This document shows, piece after piece, positions 15,801-23,924 of a stretch of 64,000 nucleotides of DNA. Below the pieces are notes generated by a model. The model searched no databases and had not been told where the DNA came from. It saw only the letters and a program-made list of their open reading frames with translations. Source of the stretch: Actinomadura violacea (GTDB taxonomy: Bacteria > Actinomycetota > Actinomycetes > Streptosporangiales > Streptosporangiaceae); NCBI RefSeq assembly GCF_017573465.1, contig NZ_JAGEPF010000010.1, forward strand, positions 186,001-250,000, given 5' to 3'. Position 1 is the first letter of the stretch, and each line of letters begins with the position of its first letter. A program made the position numbers and the translations under genes.

Positions 15801-17362
15801 AGGTCGTGCGGCTCGCCGGGGACGGGGCCGCCGCGCTCGGCGGGGAGGACGCGCAGCAGGACGCGGCCGCGCCGGCCGGGCGGGACCGTGAGACCACCGG
15901 GGCGCGGCGGGTGCTGGCCGGGCGGGTGCGGCCGTCGGGGGAGCGGGCCCGGCGGGTCGTCCGGCAGGTGGTGCGGACGGCGGACCTGGAGGCGCTGCCG
16001 GTCCCGGCCGACACCGGGACGGCGTTCGACGGGCGGACGTTCGTGGTGGTGGACGACGGGTGCGGTGTCGCGCTGGAGCTGGCGGACCTGCTGGAGCGCT
16101 ACGGGGCGCGGGTGCGGACGCCGATGGACGTGGACGGGCCGTGCGACGGGCTGGTGCATCTGGCGGCGCTGCGGCCGGGGGCGACGGCGGTGCTGCCGGA
16201 CGCGTACGCGGGGATCCGGGACGCGCTGGCGGGCGGGCTGCGGTGGCTGGTCGTGGCGAGCGGCGCGGGCGGGACGTTCGGGCGGGCGTTCGACGGCGGC
16301 GGGATCGGGGATCCGGGGCCGGGCGCGGGGCTGCGCGGGCTGGCGGCGACGGTCGCGCAGGAGTATCCGGACGCGCTGGTCAGGGCGGTGGACGTGGACA
16401 CCAAGGACACGCCGCGGGCGATCGCGTCGCGGCTGCTGGCCGAGCTGCTGGACGCGCGGGGCCCGGTGGTGGTCGGGCATGAGGGCGACCTGCGGCGCAC
16501 GACGCGCCTGGTGTCGGCGGAGCTGCGGGGCGAGGCGCGGGTGCCGCTGGACGCGGACGGGGTCGTCCTGCTGACCGGGGGCGCGCGGGGCGTCACCGCG
16601 CGGACGGCGCTGGAGCTGGCGCGGACGACGGGCTGCCACATCGAGGTGATGGGGCGGACGCTGGAGCCGGTGGGGCCGCCGTCGTTCCCGGACGTCCCGG
16701 ACGAGGCGGGGCTGCGGCGGGCGCTGGTGGCGCAGGGCGGGCGGCGGCCCGCGGAGATCGAGGCGACGGTGCGGCGGATCGTCGCGGAGCGGGAGATCCG
16801 CGCGAACCTGGACGCGCTGAAGGAGCACGCGGCGTCGGTCCGCTACCACGCGGGCGACGTGCGGGAGCCGCGGCTGGTGCGGGACGTGGTGGAGCGGGTG
16901 TACCTGCGGCACGGCCGGCTGGACGGGGTGGTCCACGGCGCGGGCGTCGTGGAGGACCGGCTCGTCCGGGACAAGGAGCCGCAGTCGTTCGAGCGGGTGT
17001 ACCGGACGAAGGTGGACGGCGCGTCGGCGCTGGCGGCGGCGGTGCGGCCCGATGTGGGGTTCTTCGTCGTGTTCGGCAGCGTCGCGGGCGTCCACGGGAA
17101 CCGGGGGCAGGCGGACTACGCGGCGGCGAACGAGGCGTGCGACACGCTCGCGCACGTGTGGCGGACGCGGCTGCGCGGCCGGGTGCTGGTCGCGGACTGG
17201 GGTCCGTGGGCGGGCGGCGGGATGGTGTCGCCGGAGCTGGCCCGCGAGTACGGCCGGCGCGGCATCGGGCTGATCGATCCGGACGCGGGGGTGGCGGCGC
17301 TGCTGCGGGAGATCGCGCACGGGGACGAGACGCAGGCCGTGTTCACCGGGACGGTCCGGTGA
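9881..17362 (+). CDS. PUFA-like polyketide/lipid synthase ER-KS-AT-ACP-KR
   Basis: The 2493-residue multienzyme has, in order: a nitronate-monooxygenase/PfaD-like FMN enoyl reductase (about 25-650, flavin-site motif GQECGGHVGPR near 467); a ketosynthase (about 690-1130, Cys877 in DAACAAS, EAHGTGT and IGHTKCAAG); an acyltransferase (about 1215-1540, Ser1320 in GHSYGE, malonyl-type CAFHS); an ACP (about 1665-1745, Ser1707 in LSIDSIKR, the PUFA-synthase style); a disordered linker of about 230 residues; and a ketoreductase (about 2100-2490, TGGARGVTARTAL, Tyr2413). PUFA and related secondary-lipid synthases iterate these activities; usually PfaD is a separate subunit, so the N-terminal fusion is notable. 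The 223 bases upstream (9657-9880) hold no gene. Coding-strand composition changes near the linker. Confidence 0.88.
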   Translation: MAADRDTAADGTGPRAVQDGPERRTSATGPGTEIVGVTPFGRPAPHLAVAVARAGGHGVLDLGTEREPALAALADVRRWWSGRFGVRVPAGCRVRPQELPDAVGTVVFDAPALLADDSLDIAGFARGRRLLVEVVDAAEAAAVLPVAGGFPGTRGTALIARGREAGGRVGDLTTFVLLQRLLADEAVDVPVLAAGGIGPRTAAAAVAGGAAGVVLDVQLALVREMDLPADVAAALTAMDGSETRVVHGHRVYTRPDLPDIALADLTAAEVNARLGATGLRSRLLPAGQDAPLAAALAARHRTAGGVVQAVREGIAEHLRAAVQAAPLASRQTPDGPEYPVVQGPMTQVSDRSVFAAAVAQEGGVPFLALALMDGDRVRRLLRETADRLAGRPWGVGVLGFAPPEVREAQLDAVREAAPPYAIVSGGRPAQAASLEDAGVSAYLHVPSPDLLERFLAEGVRKFVFEGQECGGHVGPRASFPLWEAQAERLMAFGGDPAELSVMFAGGIHDARSAAMVAALAGPLAERGADVRVLMGTAYLFTAEAVAAGAILPGFQKAAVDCGGTALLETSPGHATRCARTPYVEQFTETRRELEAAGTPRQDMWRQLERLNLGRLRIASKGLRRSTPVGPDEQRAEGLYMIGDVAALRTSTTSVAALHEEVTDGATALLAARAAALGIAGDRAAASAAARPADIAIIGVGCVFPGARDANAYWANIVGGVDSVTEVPAERWDPAVHYDPSEPGKTPSKWGGFLPDVPFDALAYGIPPNALGSVEPIQLLALEVAARALKDAGYDDRPFDRSRTSVFFGAEGGNELATAYGLRAALPSYYGEVPPGLDGQLPEPTEDSFPGVLTNVIAGRIANRLDLGGANYTVDAACAASLAALDAACKELAAGGSDMVLCGGADVHNGIQDYLMFSAVRALSPSGRCAPFDAAADGIALGEGVACVVLKRLADAERDGDRVYAVVKSVAGSSDGRSLGLTAPRAEGQRLALDRAYERAGVRPSDVGLVEAHGTGTEVGDRTELATLTAAFSAAAPGSVALGSVKSQIGHTKCAAGLAGLIKTAFALHTGVLPGTLHLTSPNPAWKPDGPFAFGTSVRPWAARPGDRYAGVSGFGFGGANFHAVLAGYDGGPEPVSGLAEWPAELLLIRGADRTAARAEIARLRRLLDAPSARLRDIARTCASTEGRVQAAVVATGLDDLRGKLAAAAEFRTAPGVHVRTSAHPGQVAFLFPGQGSQRPGMLAGLFAAFPRLQRLLRLAGGRYAPAMFPPAAFGPDDARRQREALTDTRVAQPVLGIAGLAVHRLLTAVGVHPDLAAGHSYGELVALCAAGVFDDTDMIELSAARAEAILAAAGADPGAMAAVAAPLRQVRDAVSGVSEIVVANHNAPDQVVVSGTTAGVARALAVLAERGLAAERIPVACAFHSPLVAAASGTLRAALTGRDLRSPAFPVWSNTTAAPYDSDPADLAATLAGQIAAPVRFVEQIEAMYEAGARTFVEAGPGRVLTGLTRRILGDRPHTAVACDAGDGGSVERLLHALAELAAAGVAVDPLPLFAGRDARVLDPASAPAAPGWIVNGHLVRTADGGYPAGALRPAERVPAAASPARPAGSDAAVLEYLRAGRELIAAQREVILRHLGAAPAAPSAPAPVPAPRPVLPGETLPALPAAAEPHRDVHATVLAVISARTGYPESMLEADLDLEADLSIDSIKRTVIIGEVTERVGLTAPDALIEQLTRITTIGGIVDWLRTRLPSAQDPQRPAVPPQASPRPGPSTHVGGPPAPRRRHESAPADQQGDAPKPASAGKQSGTSPEQPPTGDAAAARTANASPSAGARSGGAGRPDREAPSDAEETRAAMPASNRKTEGDGGRAEARPATSVAEQPPRPSRGSGGGEQPAPEAGAASDAGRSDAHPAASSDAVSRNAARVSSGEGDEELRGTGAVKPADDTPAAEPEAAGRGAVPSARVPDGEDAAAVEVVRLAGDGAAALGGEDAQQDAAAPAGRDRETTGARRVLAGRVRPSGERARRVVRQVVRTADLEALPVPADTGTAFDGRTFVVVDDGCGVALELADLLERYGARVRTPMDVDGPCDGLVHLAALRPGATAVLPDAYAGIRDALAGGLRWLVVASGAGGTFGRAFDGGGIGDPGPGAGLRGLAATVAQEYPDALVRAVDVDTKDTPRAIASRLLAELLDARGPVVVGHEGDLRRTTRLVSAELRGEARVPLDADGVVLLTGGARGVTARTALELARTTGCHIEVMGRTLEPVGPPSFPDVPDEAGLRRALVAQGGRRPAEIEATVRRIVAEREIRANLDALKEHAASVRYHAGDVREPRLVRDVVERVYLRHGRLDGVVHGAGVVEDRLVRDKEPQSFERVYRTKVDGASALAAAVRPDVGFFVVFGSVAGVHGNRGQADYAAANEACDTLAHVWRTRLRGRVLVADWGPWAGGGMVSPELAREYGRRGIGLIDPDAGVAALLREIAHGDETQAVFTGTVR

Positions 17363-20300
17363 CGGGGGAGCCGATCGCGATCGTGGGCGCGGGGGCGGTG
17401 TTCCCCGGCGCCGGTTCGGCGGCGGAGCTGTGGCGCAACGTCCTGGCGGGCGTCGACGCGATCACCGACGTGCCGCCGGGCCGCTGGGACCCGGCGCTGT
17501 ACTACGACCCGGACGCCTACGGGCGGGCGCCGGAGTGCGACCGGTTCTACTGCCGGCGCGGCGGGTTCGTGGACGAGTTCGCGACGTTCGATCCGGCCCG
17601 GTTCGGGATCATGCCGGCGTCGGTGCCGGGGATGGAGCCGGACCAGCTGATGGCGCTGCGGGCGGCGGCGGAGGCGATCGCGGACGCGGGCGGCGACGAG
17701 CGGCTGCCGGACCGGGCGCGGATCGGGGTGGTGATCGGCCGGGGCGGCTACATCACCCCGGGGGTGGCGCGGTTCGACCAGCGGGTTCGGACGTCGCACC
17801 AGGTGGCGGGGGTGCTGGCGGAGCTGGTGCCGGAGCTCGGCGCGGACCGGCTGGAGGAGATCCGGCGGGCGTTCTGCGCGCGGGTGGGGCCGGACGGCCC
17901 GGACGCGTCGGTGGGGCTGGTGCCGAGTTTCGCGGCGGCGCGGATCGCGAACCGGTTCGATCTGCGCGGTCCGGCGTACACGGTGGACGCGGCGTGCGCG
18001 TCGTCGCTGCTGGCGGTGGAGCACGCGGTGCGGGCGCTGCGCAGCGGCGAGGCGGACGCGATGCTGGCGGGCGCGGTGCACCACGCGCATCACGCGACGG
18101 TGTGGAGCGTGTTCAGCCAGCTGCGGGCGCTGAGCCCGACCGAGACGATCCGGCCGTTCGACCGGGCGGCGGACGGGACGCTGCTGGCGGAGGGCACCGG
18201 GGTGGTGCTGCTGCGGCGGCTGCGGGACGCGGTGCGGGCGGGCGACCGGGTCCACGCGGTGATCGTCGGGACGGGGTCGTCCAGCGACGGGCGGGCGGCG
18301 GGGATCATGAGCCCGCTGGTGGACGGCCAGGTGCTGGCGGTGGAGCGGGCGTGGAAGGACGCGGGCCTGGATCCGCGGGCGCCGGGCGCGCTGGGGCTGG
18401 TGGAGGCGCACGGGACGGCGACGCCGGCGGGGGACGAGGCGGAGCTGGCGACGATGCGCCGGGTGTTCGGGACCGGCGGCGCGCCGGTCGGGCTCGGCAC
18501 GGTGAAGTCGATGATCGGGCACGCGATGCCGGCGGCGGGGATGGCGGGGCTGATCAAGGCGGCGTGCGCGCTGCGCGACGGGGTGTTGCCGCCGACGCTG
18601 CACGTGGACGATCCGCATCCGGCGCTGGACGGCGGGCGGCTGCGGGTCGTCCGGGAGGCGGCGGAGTGGGGCCGGCCGGCGGACGGGCCGCGCCGCGCGG
18701 TGGTGAACGCGTTCGGGTTCGGGGGCGCGAACGCGCACGTGATCCTGGAGGAGCCGCCGGCGGCGCGGAGGCGCGGGCGCCGCAGGCTGGACGCGCCGAG
18801 GCCGGACGAGGAGGGCGTGCTCAGGCTGGCCGCGCGGACGAGCGACGAGCTGGCGGCGCTGCTCGCGGTGCCCGACGAGGAGCTGTTCGCGCGCGTCGGC
18901 GAGAACCCGCCCGACCTGCCGTGCCGGCTCGCGATCGTGGGGCCGACCTCGCGGCGGCTGGACCTGGCGCGCGCGGTCGCCCAGCGGGGGACGCCGTGGC
19001 GGGGCCGCAGCGACGTGTGGTTCACGCCGCGGCCGCTGCTGGCGGAGGGCGGCCGGCTGGCGTTCCTGTTCCCGGGCTTCGAGCCGGCGTTCGAGCCGCG
19101 CGTGGACGACGTCGCCGAGCACTTCGGGCTGCCGAGGCCGGAGCCGACGGGCCGCACCGACCTGCTCGGCCACGCCGCGGACGTGATCGCGGTGGGCCGG
19201 CTGCTCGCCGCCGCGCTCGCCGAGCTCGGCGTCGAACCGGACGTCGCGGCCGGGCACAGCCTCGGCGAGTGGACCGCGATGATCGTCGCGGGGATGTACG
19301 AGGCGGACGCCGTGGACGCGTTCGTGCGGGCGCTCGACCGCGACGGCCTGGACGTGCCGGACGTGGTGTACGGGGCGCTCGGCTGCGGCGCCGACCGGGC
19401 GCAGGAGGCGATCGCCGGGCGGCCCGGCCTGTACGTCAGCCACGACAACTGCCCGCACCAGTCGGTGGTCTGCGGGCCGTCCGGCGACGTCCGCGAGGTG
19501 CTGGAGCGGCTGGCGGCGGAGGGCGTCCTCGGCCGGGAGCTGCCGTTCCGCACCGGGTTCCACACGCCGCTGGCGGAGGCGTACGAGAAGCAGGTGCAGC
19601 TGTCGTTCGAGGCGCTCGCGATCCGCGAGCCGCGGTTCCCGCTGTGGTCGGGGACGACCGCCGCGCCGTTCCCGGCCGGCGAGGACGCGGTCCGCGAGCT
19701 GGTCGTGCGGCACCTGCTGGAGCCGGTGCGGTTCAGCGAGCTGGTCGAGCAGCTGTACGGGACGGCGCACGTGCGGGCGTTCGTGCAGGTCGGCCCGGGG
19801 AGCCTGACGGGTTTCGTCGGCGACCGGCTCGGCGCCCGCGAGCACCTGGCGATGGCGGTGAACGTGCCGAAGCGCGACGGCATGGCGCAGCTGCGGCGGG
19901 TCGTCGCGGCGCTGTGGGCGGAGGGGTACGGGGCGTCGCCGGCGCCGCCGTCGTCGGCGGGCATGCGGCTGGACCTCGGCACGCCGCTGGTCAGGCTGGA
20001 CGGCGCGGTGCCGCCGGTGCGCACCGGGATCGGCGCGCTGCCGTCGCTGCCGTCCGACGACCCGGTGCTGGCCGAGCTGGAGGCGCTGCTGAACGACGCG
20101 GCGTCCGGCGCGCAGACGGTCCTGGAGGCGCTCGGCGGCGGCGCGGCGCCCGCACCGTCGGCGGGTCCGGCCGGCCCGGTGGACGAGCTGGTGATCTCGC
20201 GGGTGTTCTCGCTGGAGGCGATGCCCTACCTCGCGGACCACTGCGTGTTCCCGCAGCCCGCCGGCTGGCCGGACATGTCGGACCGGTTCCCGATCGTGCC

Positions 20301-21612
20301 GCTGGCGACGCTGCTGGAGGTGATGGCGGCGACCGCGCGGGAACTGCTGCCGGACACGGTTGTGGTCGGGTTCGAGAGCGTCCGCGCCGTCCGGTGGGTG
20401 GTGGCGGCCCCGCCGACCGGCGCCGACATCCGCGCCCACCTCGTCGGCGGCGAAGGCGGGGGAGGCCCGCGCCGGGTCAAGGTCGTCATCCCCGGCCACA
20501 CCGACGGGACGGTCCTGCTCGCCGACCGGCACAGCGCGCCGCCCGCCCCGGACCGCACCCCGCTGACCGGGGAGGGCCCGCCCGTCGTCACCGCGGAGCG
20601 GCTCTACGAGGAACGCTGGATGTTCCACGGCCCGCTGTTCCGCGGCGTCACCGAGGTGATCGCGCTCGCGGAGGACGGCGTGCGCGGCGTCCTGACGTCC
20701 CTACCCACACCCGGCGCGCTCATCGACAGCGCCGGGCAGCTGTGCGGCCACTGGATCCAGGTGTACGGCGAGAAGGACCAGACCGTCTTCCCCGTGGGGA
20801 TCGACCGCGTCTCCATGTACGGCCCGCTGCCGTCCGCAGGAGAACGCCTCGAAACCACCGTCTGGGCAGAGTCCCTTACCGAGACCACCCTGCGCTGCTC
20901 CGTCGAGATGGTCCGCGAAGACGGCGCCCTATGGGCACGCATAGACGGCTGGACCACGCACCGCTTCTACACCGACGAAGCACTGTGGCGGATGAAGTTC
21001 ACCCCCGAAGTGTCCGGAATGGGGGAACCGCAGGACGGCGGCTGGTGCCTCGCCCGCAAGCGCTGGGACGGCACCGCCTCCCGCGACCTGGTGATGCGCC
21101 AGTACCTGTGCGCCGCCGAACGCGCCGAGTACGAGCGGCTCCCCGGCTTCGCGCAGGGACCGTGGCTGCTCGGACGCGTCGCCGCGAAGGACGCCGTCCG
21201 CGACTGGCTGTGGCGCAGCGGCCACGGCCCCCTGTTCCCCGCCGAGCTGACCGTCAGCGACGGGACGGGCGACCGCCCGGTCGTCACCGGGCCCTTCGAC
21301 CACCACCTGGCCGTGTCCATCGCCTGCGACGCCGAGCTCGGCGTCGCGCTGGCACGGCCCGCCGGCGAGCCCGCGGGCATCGGCCTGGCGCCCGGCGGCG
21401 CGGACGCCCGCGTCCGCGCCGCCCGGCAGGCCGTCCTGCGGGCCCTCCCCGCCGGCCACCCCGAACCCGCCGTCACCGCCGCCGACGCCGAGCACCTGCT
21501 GGTCACCGGCGGCGGGCCCGTCACGGCGGCCCGGACGCGCGAGCTCGACGGACACGTCGTGGCCTGGACGGTCACGGCGCGCGGCACCGACACGGAGGAG
21601 AGCCGAACATGA
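17359..21612 (+). CDS. PUFA-like synthase subunit KS-AT-DH-PPTase
   Basis: GTG at 17359 overlaps the previous stop. The 1417-residue protein has a ketosynthase (about 5-465, Cys213 in DAACASS, EAHGTAT, IGHAMPAAG), an acyltransferase (about 560-870, Ser634 in GHSLGE), a double-hotdog dehydratase (about 950-1210, His961 in ADHCVF, Asp1123 in LIDSAG) and a C-terminal AcpS-like region (about 1225-1360) with GRVAAKDAVR (Asp1278 in place of the usual Glu), DRPVV and AVSIAC. That tail resembles the phosphopantetheinyl transferase of enediyne synthases and could activate the ACPs in cis or trans, although the conserved HT of the SISHT motif is replaced. It supplies the dehydration step missing from the first subunit. 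Confidence 0.85.
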   Translation: MTGEPIAIVGAGAVFPGAGSAAELWRNVLAGVDAITDVPPGRWDPALYYDPDAYGRAPECDRFYCRRGGFVDEFATFDPARFGIMPASVPGMEPDQLMALRAAAEAIADAGGDERLPDRARIGVVIGRGGYITPGVARFDQRVRTSHQVAGVLAELVPELGADRLEEIRRAFCARVGPDGPDASVGLVPSFAAARIANRFDLRGPAYTVDAACASSLLAVEHAVRALRSGEADAMLAGAVHHAHHATVWSVFSQLRALSPTETIRPFDRAADGTLLAEGTGVVLLRRLRDAVRAGDRVHAVIVGTGSSSDGRAAGIMSPLVDGQVLAVERAWKDAGLDPRAPGALGLVEAHGTATPAGDEAELATMRRVFGTGGAPVGLGTVKSMIGHAMPAAGMAGLIKAACALRDGVLPPTLHVDDPHPALDGGRLRVVREAAEWGRPADGPRRAVVNAFGFGGANAHVILEEPPAARRRGRRRLDAPRPDEEGVLRLAARTSDELAALLAVPDEELFARVGENPPDLPCRLAIVGPTSRRLDLARAVAQRGTPWRGRSDVWFTPRPLLAEGGRLAFLFPGFEPAFEPRVDDVAEHFGLPRPEPTGRTDLLGHAADVIAVGRLLAAALAELGVEPDVAAGHSLGEWTAMIVAGMYEADAVDAFVRALDRDGLDVPDVVYGALGCGADRAQEAIAGRPGLYVSHDNCPHQSVVCGPSGDVREVLERLAAEGVLGRELPFRTGFHTPLAEAYEKQVQLSFEALAIREPRFPLWSGTTAAPFPAGEDAVRELVVRHLLEPVRFSELVEQLYGTAHVRAFVQVGPGSLTGFVGDRLGAREHLAMAVNVPKRDGMAQLRRVVAALWAEGYGASPAPPSSAGMRLDLGTPLVRLDGAVPPVRTGIGALPSLPSDDPVLAELEALLNDAASGAQTVLEALGGGAAPAPSAGPAGPVDELVISRVFSLEAMPYLADHCVFPQPAGWPDMSDRFPIVPLATLLEVMAATARELLPDTVVVGFESVRAVRWVVAAPPTGADIRAHLVGGEGGGGPRRVKVVIPGHTDGTVLLADRHSAPPAPDRTPLTGEGPPVVTAERLYEERWMFHGPLFRGVTEVIALAEDGVRGVLTSLPTPGALIDSAGQLCGHWIQVYGEKDQTVFPVGIDRVSMYGPLPSAGERLETTVWAESLTETTLRCSVEMVREDGALWARIDGWTTHRFYTDEALWRMKFTPEVSGMGEPQDGGWCLARKRWDGTASRDLVMRQYLCAAERAEYERLPGFAQGPWLLGRVAAKDAVRDWLWRSGHGPLFPAELTVSDGTGDRPVVTGPFDHHLAVSIACDAELGVALARPAGEPAGIGLAPGGADARVRAARQAVLRALPAGHPEPAVTAADAEHLLVTGGGPVTAARTRELDGHVVAWTVTARGTDTEESRT

Positions 21613-21890
21613 GCGACGACGCCCTGACCCAGGTCGTCCGGATGCTGGCCGAGGTCGTCGGGGAGGACTTCCTGCTCGACGTGGAGATCGGCCGCGACAC
21701 CACCTTCAACGACGACCTCGGGCTGGAGAGCATCGAGTTCGTCGCCCTCGCCGACCGGCTGCGCGACCACTACGGCGACGGCGTCGACCTCGCCGCGTTC
21801 ATCGCGGGCATGGACATCGACGAGATCATGGACCTGACGGTCGGCGACCTGGTGGACCACATCGCCGCCACGGAGGCCGCGCATGCCTGA
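21609..21890 (+). CDS. Discrete acyl carrier protein
   Basis: The 93-residue acidic protein has the ACP four-helix pattern with the phosphopantetheine site LGLESIEF, Ser41. The start overlaps the synthase stop (ATGA) and its own end overlaps the next gene by 8 bases. Unlike the ACP inside the first synthase, its motif is of the general type used by discrete carrier proteins, so it may load a starter or hand the finished chain to the downstream hydrolase or glycosyltransferase. Confidence 0.9.
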   Translation: MSDDALTQVVRMLAEVVGEDFLLDVEIGRDTTFNDDLGLESIEFVALADRLRDHYGDGVDLAAFIAGMDIDEIMDLTVGDLVDHIAATEAAHA

Positions 21891-22704
21891 CGTCACCGCC
21901 CGCGGCGTCCGCTTCCACGTGCAGGCCATCGGGCCGCCCGACCCCGGCAGGCCCGTCGTGGTGTTCCTGCACGGGCTCGTCCTGGACAACCTGTCGAGCT
22001 TCTACTACACGATCGCCGGGCCCGTCGCCGACGCCGGCGCCCACGCCGTCCTGTACGACCTGCGCGGGCACGGCCGCTCCGAGCCGACCCCGGACGGCTA
22101 CGGCGCCGACGACGCCGTCGCCGACCTGTTCGGCATCCTCGACGCGCTCGGCCACCACCGCGTCCACCTCGTCGCCAACAGCTTCGGCGGGGTCGTCGCG
22201 CTGAAGGCCGCGCTGGCCCGCCCCGACCGGATCGCCGGGATGGTGCTCATCGAGGCGTACGGTCCCGGCGAGGACGCCGGCTGGGTCGAGGGCCTGCTCA
22301 ACACGCTGACCGCGTCCGCGCTCGGCCTGGAGTACGACCGGCTCGCCGACCAGCTCCTCGCCGCCGGATGGCGCAAGACCGGCCGGCAGATCGCCGCCGC
22401 CGACGCCCTCATCAACCGCACCACCCTGCTCGACGACCTGGCCCGCACCGAGCCCGTCCGCCCCGCCGAGCTGGCCGCCGTCCGCTGCCCCGTGCTCGCC
22501 GTGTACGGGCAGCACTCCGACGTCGCCGAGGCCGGGCGGCTGCTGCTGCGCACCGTCCCCGGCTGCACCCTGCACGTCATGGCCGGCCACGCCCACACCG
22601 TGCTGCGGGAGGGCACCGCCGAACTCCTGGAGGTCATGTTGCCCTGGCTGGCCCACCACGCGGGCACCCGCGTCCCCGTCACCGCCGCCGGAGGTGCCCG
22701 GTGA
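21883..22704 (+). CDS. Alpha/beta hydrolase (thioesterase or esterase)
   Basis: The 273-residue protein shows an HGLV oxyanion loop near residue 30, DLRGHGRS near 66, a nucleophile elbow ANSFGG with Ser100, and the C-terminal GHAHTVLRE His; the Asp is in VYGQHSD. The elbow deviates from Gly-x-Ser-x-Gly at the first Gly (Asn). It sits between the ACP and the glycosyltransferase with overlapping ends, so chain release or ester hydrolysis of the lipid product is the likely job; a C-C hydrolase or transferase is also possible. Confidence 0.75.
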   Translation: MPDVTARGVRFHVQAIGPPDPGRPVVVFLHGLVLDNLSSFYYTIAGPVADAGAHAVLYDLRGHGRSEPTPDGYGADDAVADLFGILDALGHHRVHLVANSFGGVVALKAALARPDRIAGMVLIEAYGPGEDAGWVEGLLNTLTASALGLEYDRLADQLLAAGWRKTGRQIAAADALINRTTLLDDLARTEPVRPAELAAVRCPVLAVYGQHSDVAEAGRLLLRTVPGCTLHVMAGHAHTVLREGTAELLEVMLPWLAHHAGTRVPVTAAGGAR

Positions 22705-23924
22705 AGGGCCGCCGCATGCAGGTCCCGTCGCTGCTCGGCGCCCCCGGCATCCCGCGCGCCGAGACGCCGAAGCGCCGCTTCCTGTTCGCCGTCCCGCCGC
22801 TCGCCGGGCACGTCAACCCGACCGTCGCGGTCGGGACGGAACTCGTCCGGCGCGGCCACACCGTCGCCTGGACCGGCCACCGCCCCACCCTCGAACCGCT
22901 GCTGCGCGCCGGCGCGCGGATCTTCTCCGCCGAGGACGACGCGTTCGCCGCCCGGCTCGCCGAGGCCCGCGAGGAGTGGCTGCGGCTGCGCGGCCCCGCC
23001 GCCCTGCGGTTCCTGTGGGAGGAGTTCATCGTCCCGCTCGGCCACGCGATGATGCCCGGCGTCCGGACCGCCCTCGACCGGTTCCGGCCGGACGTGGTGG
23101 TCAGCGACCAGATCGTGCTCGCCGCGCCCGTCGCCGCCCGGCTCCGCGAGATCCCGTGGGCGACGTCCGCGACGACCTCCGCCGAGTTCACCCGGCCGCT
23201 CGCCGGGATGCCGCTGGTCGAGGAGTGGGTCCGCGACCAGATCGGCGACTTCCAGCTCGACCACGGCATCGAGGACCTCTTGGACCTGCGGTTCTCCGAC
23301 CACCTCGTGCTGATCTTCTCCACCGGCGCGCTCGTCGGCGACACCTCGGTCTTCCCCGACCACTTCGCGTTCGTCGGCCCCGCCCTCGACCGTCCGGCGG
23401 GCGCCGCGTTCCCGTGGGAGTGGCTGGACGGGCGGCCCGCCGTCCTGGTGTCGCTCGGCACCCTCAACGGGCCCGCCGGCGAGCGGTTCTACCGGGTCGC
23501 CGCCGACGCCGTCCGCGACCTGGACGTCCAGGCCGTCTTCGTCGCGCCGCCCGGGATCGTCGACGGCACGCCGCCCAACGTCCTCGTCCGGCCGCACGTC
23601 CCGCAGCTCAGGCTGCTGCAGAAGATGTCCGCGGTCGTGTGCCACGGCGGCCACAACACCGTCTGCGAGAGCCTCGCGCAGGGGCTGCCGCTCGTCGTCG
23701 CGCCGATCCGGGACGACCAGCCGGTCATCGCCCGGCAGGTCGAGGCCGCCGGCGCCGGCGTCCAGGTCCGGTTCAGCCGGGTCCGCGCCGCCGAGCTCCG
23801 CGACGCGCTCACCACCGTCCTCACCGGGGACGCCCACCGCGCCGCCGCCGAGGCCGTCCGGGACTCCTTCGCCGCCGCCGGCGGCGCCGCCGAGGCCGCC
23901 GACCGCCTGGAGAAACTGGCGTGA
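22701..23924 (+). CDS. GT1 family (MGT/UGT-type) glycosyltransferase
   Basis: The GTG at 22701 has GGAGG 6 bases upstream, giving 407 residues. The N-terminal Rossmann domain starts FAVPPLAGHVNPTVAVGTEL (about 28-48), a hallmark of macrolide-type GT1 enzymes, and the C-terminal domain holds the donor site with HGGHNTVCESLAQGLPLVVAP and a following Asp-Gln. Such enzymes transfer a sugar from an NDP-sugar to a small hydrophobic acceptor. In this operon the likely acceptor is a hydroxyl of the synthase product. The stop overlaps the next GTG. Confidence 0.85.
   Translation: MKGRRMQVPSLLGAPGIPRAETPKRRFLFAVPPLAGHVNPTVAVGTELVRRGHTVAWTGHRPTLEPLLRAGARIFSAEDDAFAARLAEAREEWLRLRGPAALRFLWEEFIVPLGHAMMPGVRTALDRFRPDVVVSDQIVLAAPVAARLREIPWATSATTSAEFTRPLAGMPLVEEWVRDQIGDFQLDHGIEDLLDLRFSDHLVLIFSTGALVGDTSVFPDHFAFVGPALDRPAGAAFPWEWLDGRPAVLVSLGTLNGPAGERFYRVAADAVRDLDVQAVFVAPPGIVDGTPPNVLVRPHVPQLRLLQKMSAVVCHGGHNTVCESLAQGLPLVVAPIRDDQPVIARQVEAAGAGVQVRFSRVRAAELRDALTTVLTGDAHRAAAEAVRDSFAAAGGAAEAADRLEKLA

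Noticed and set aside
14060..20628. Further long leftward frames across the synthases
   Set aside because: Arg/Pro/Ala-rich translation without motifs; they follow the codon bias of the real frames.
9881..21612. Enediyne PKS cluster
   Set aside because: The domain order resembles enediyne synthases, but an N-terminal enoyl reductase is present, the chain is split in two and no enediyne-specific accessory genes occur.
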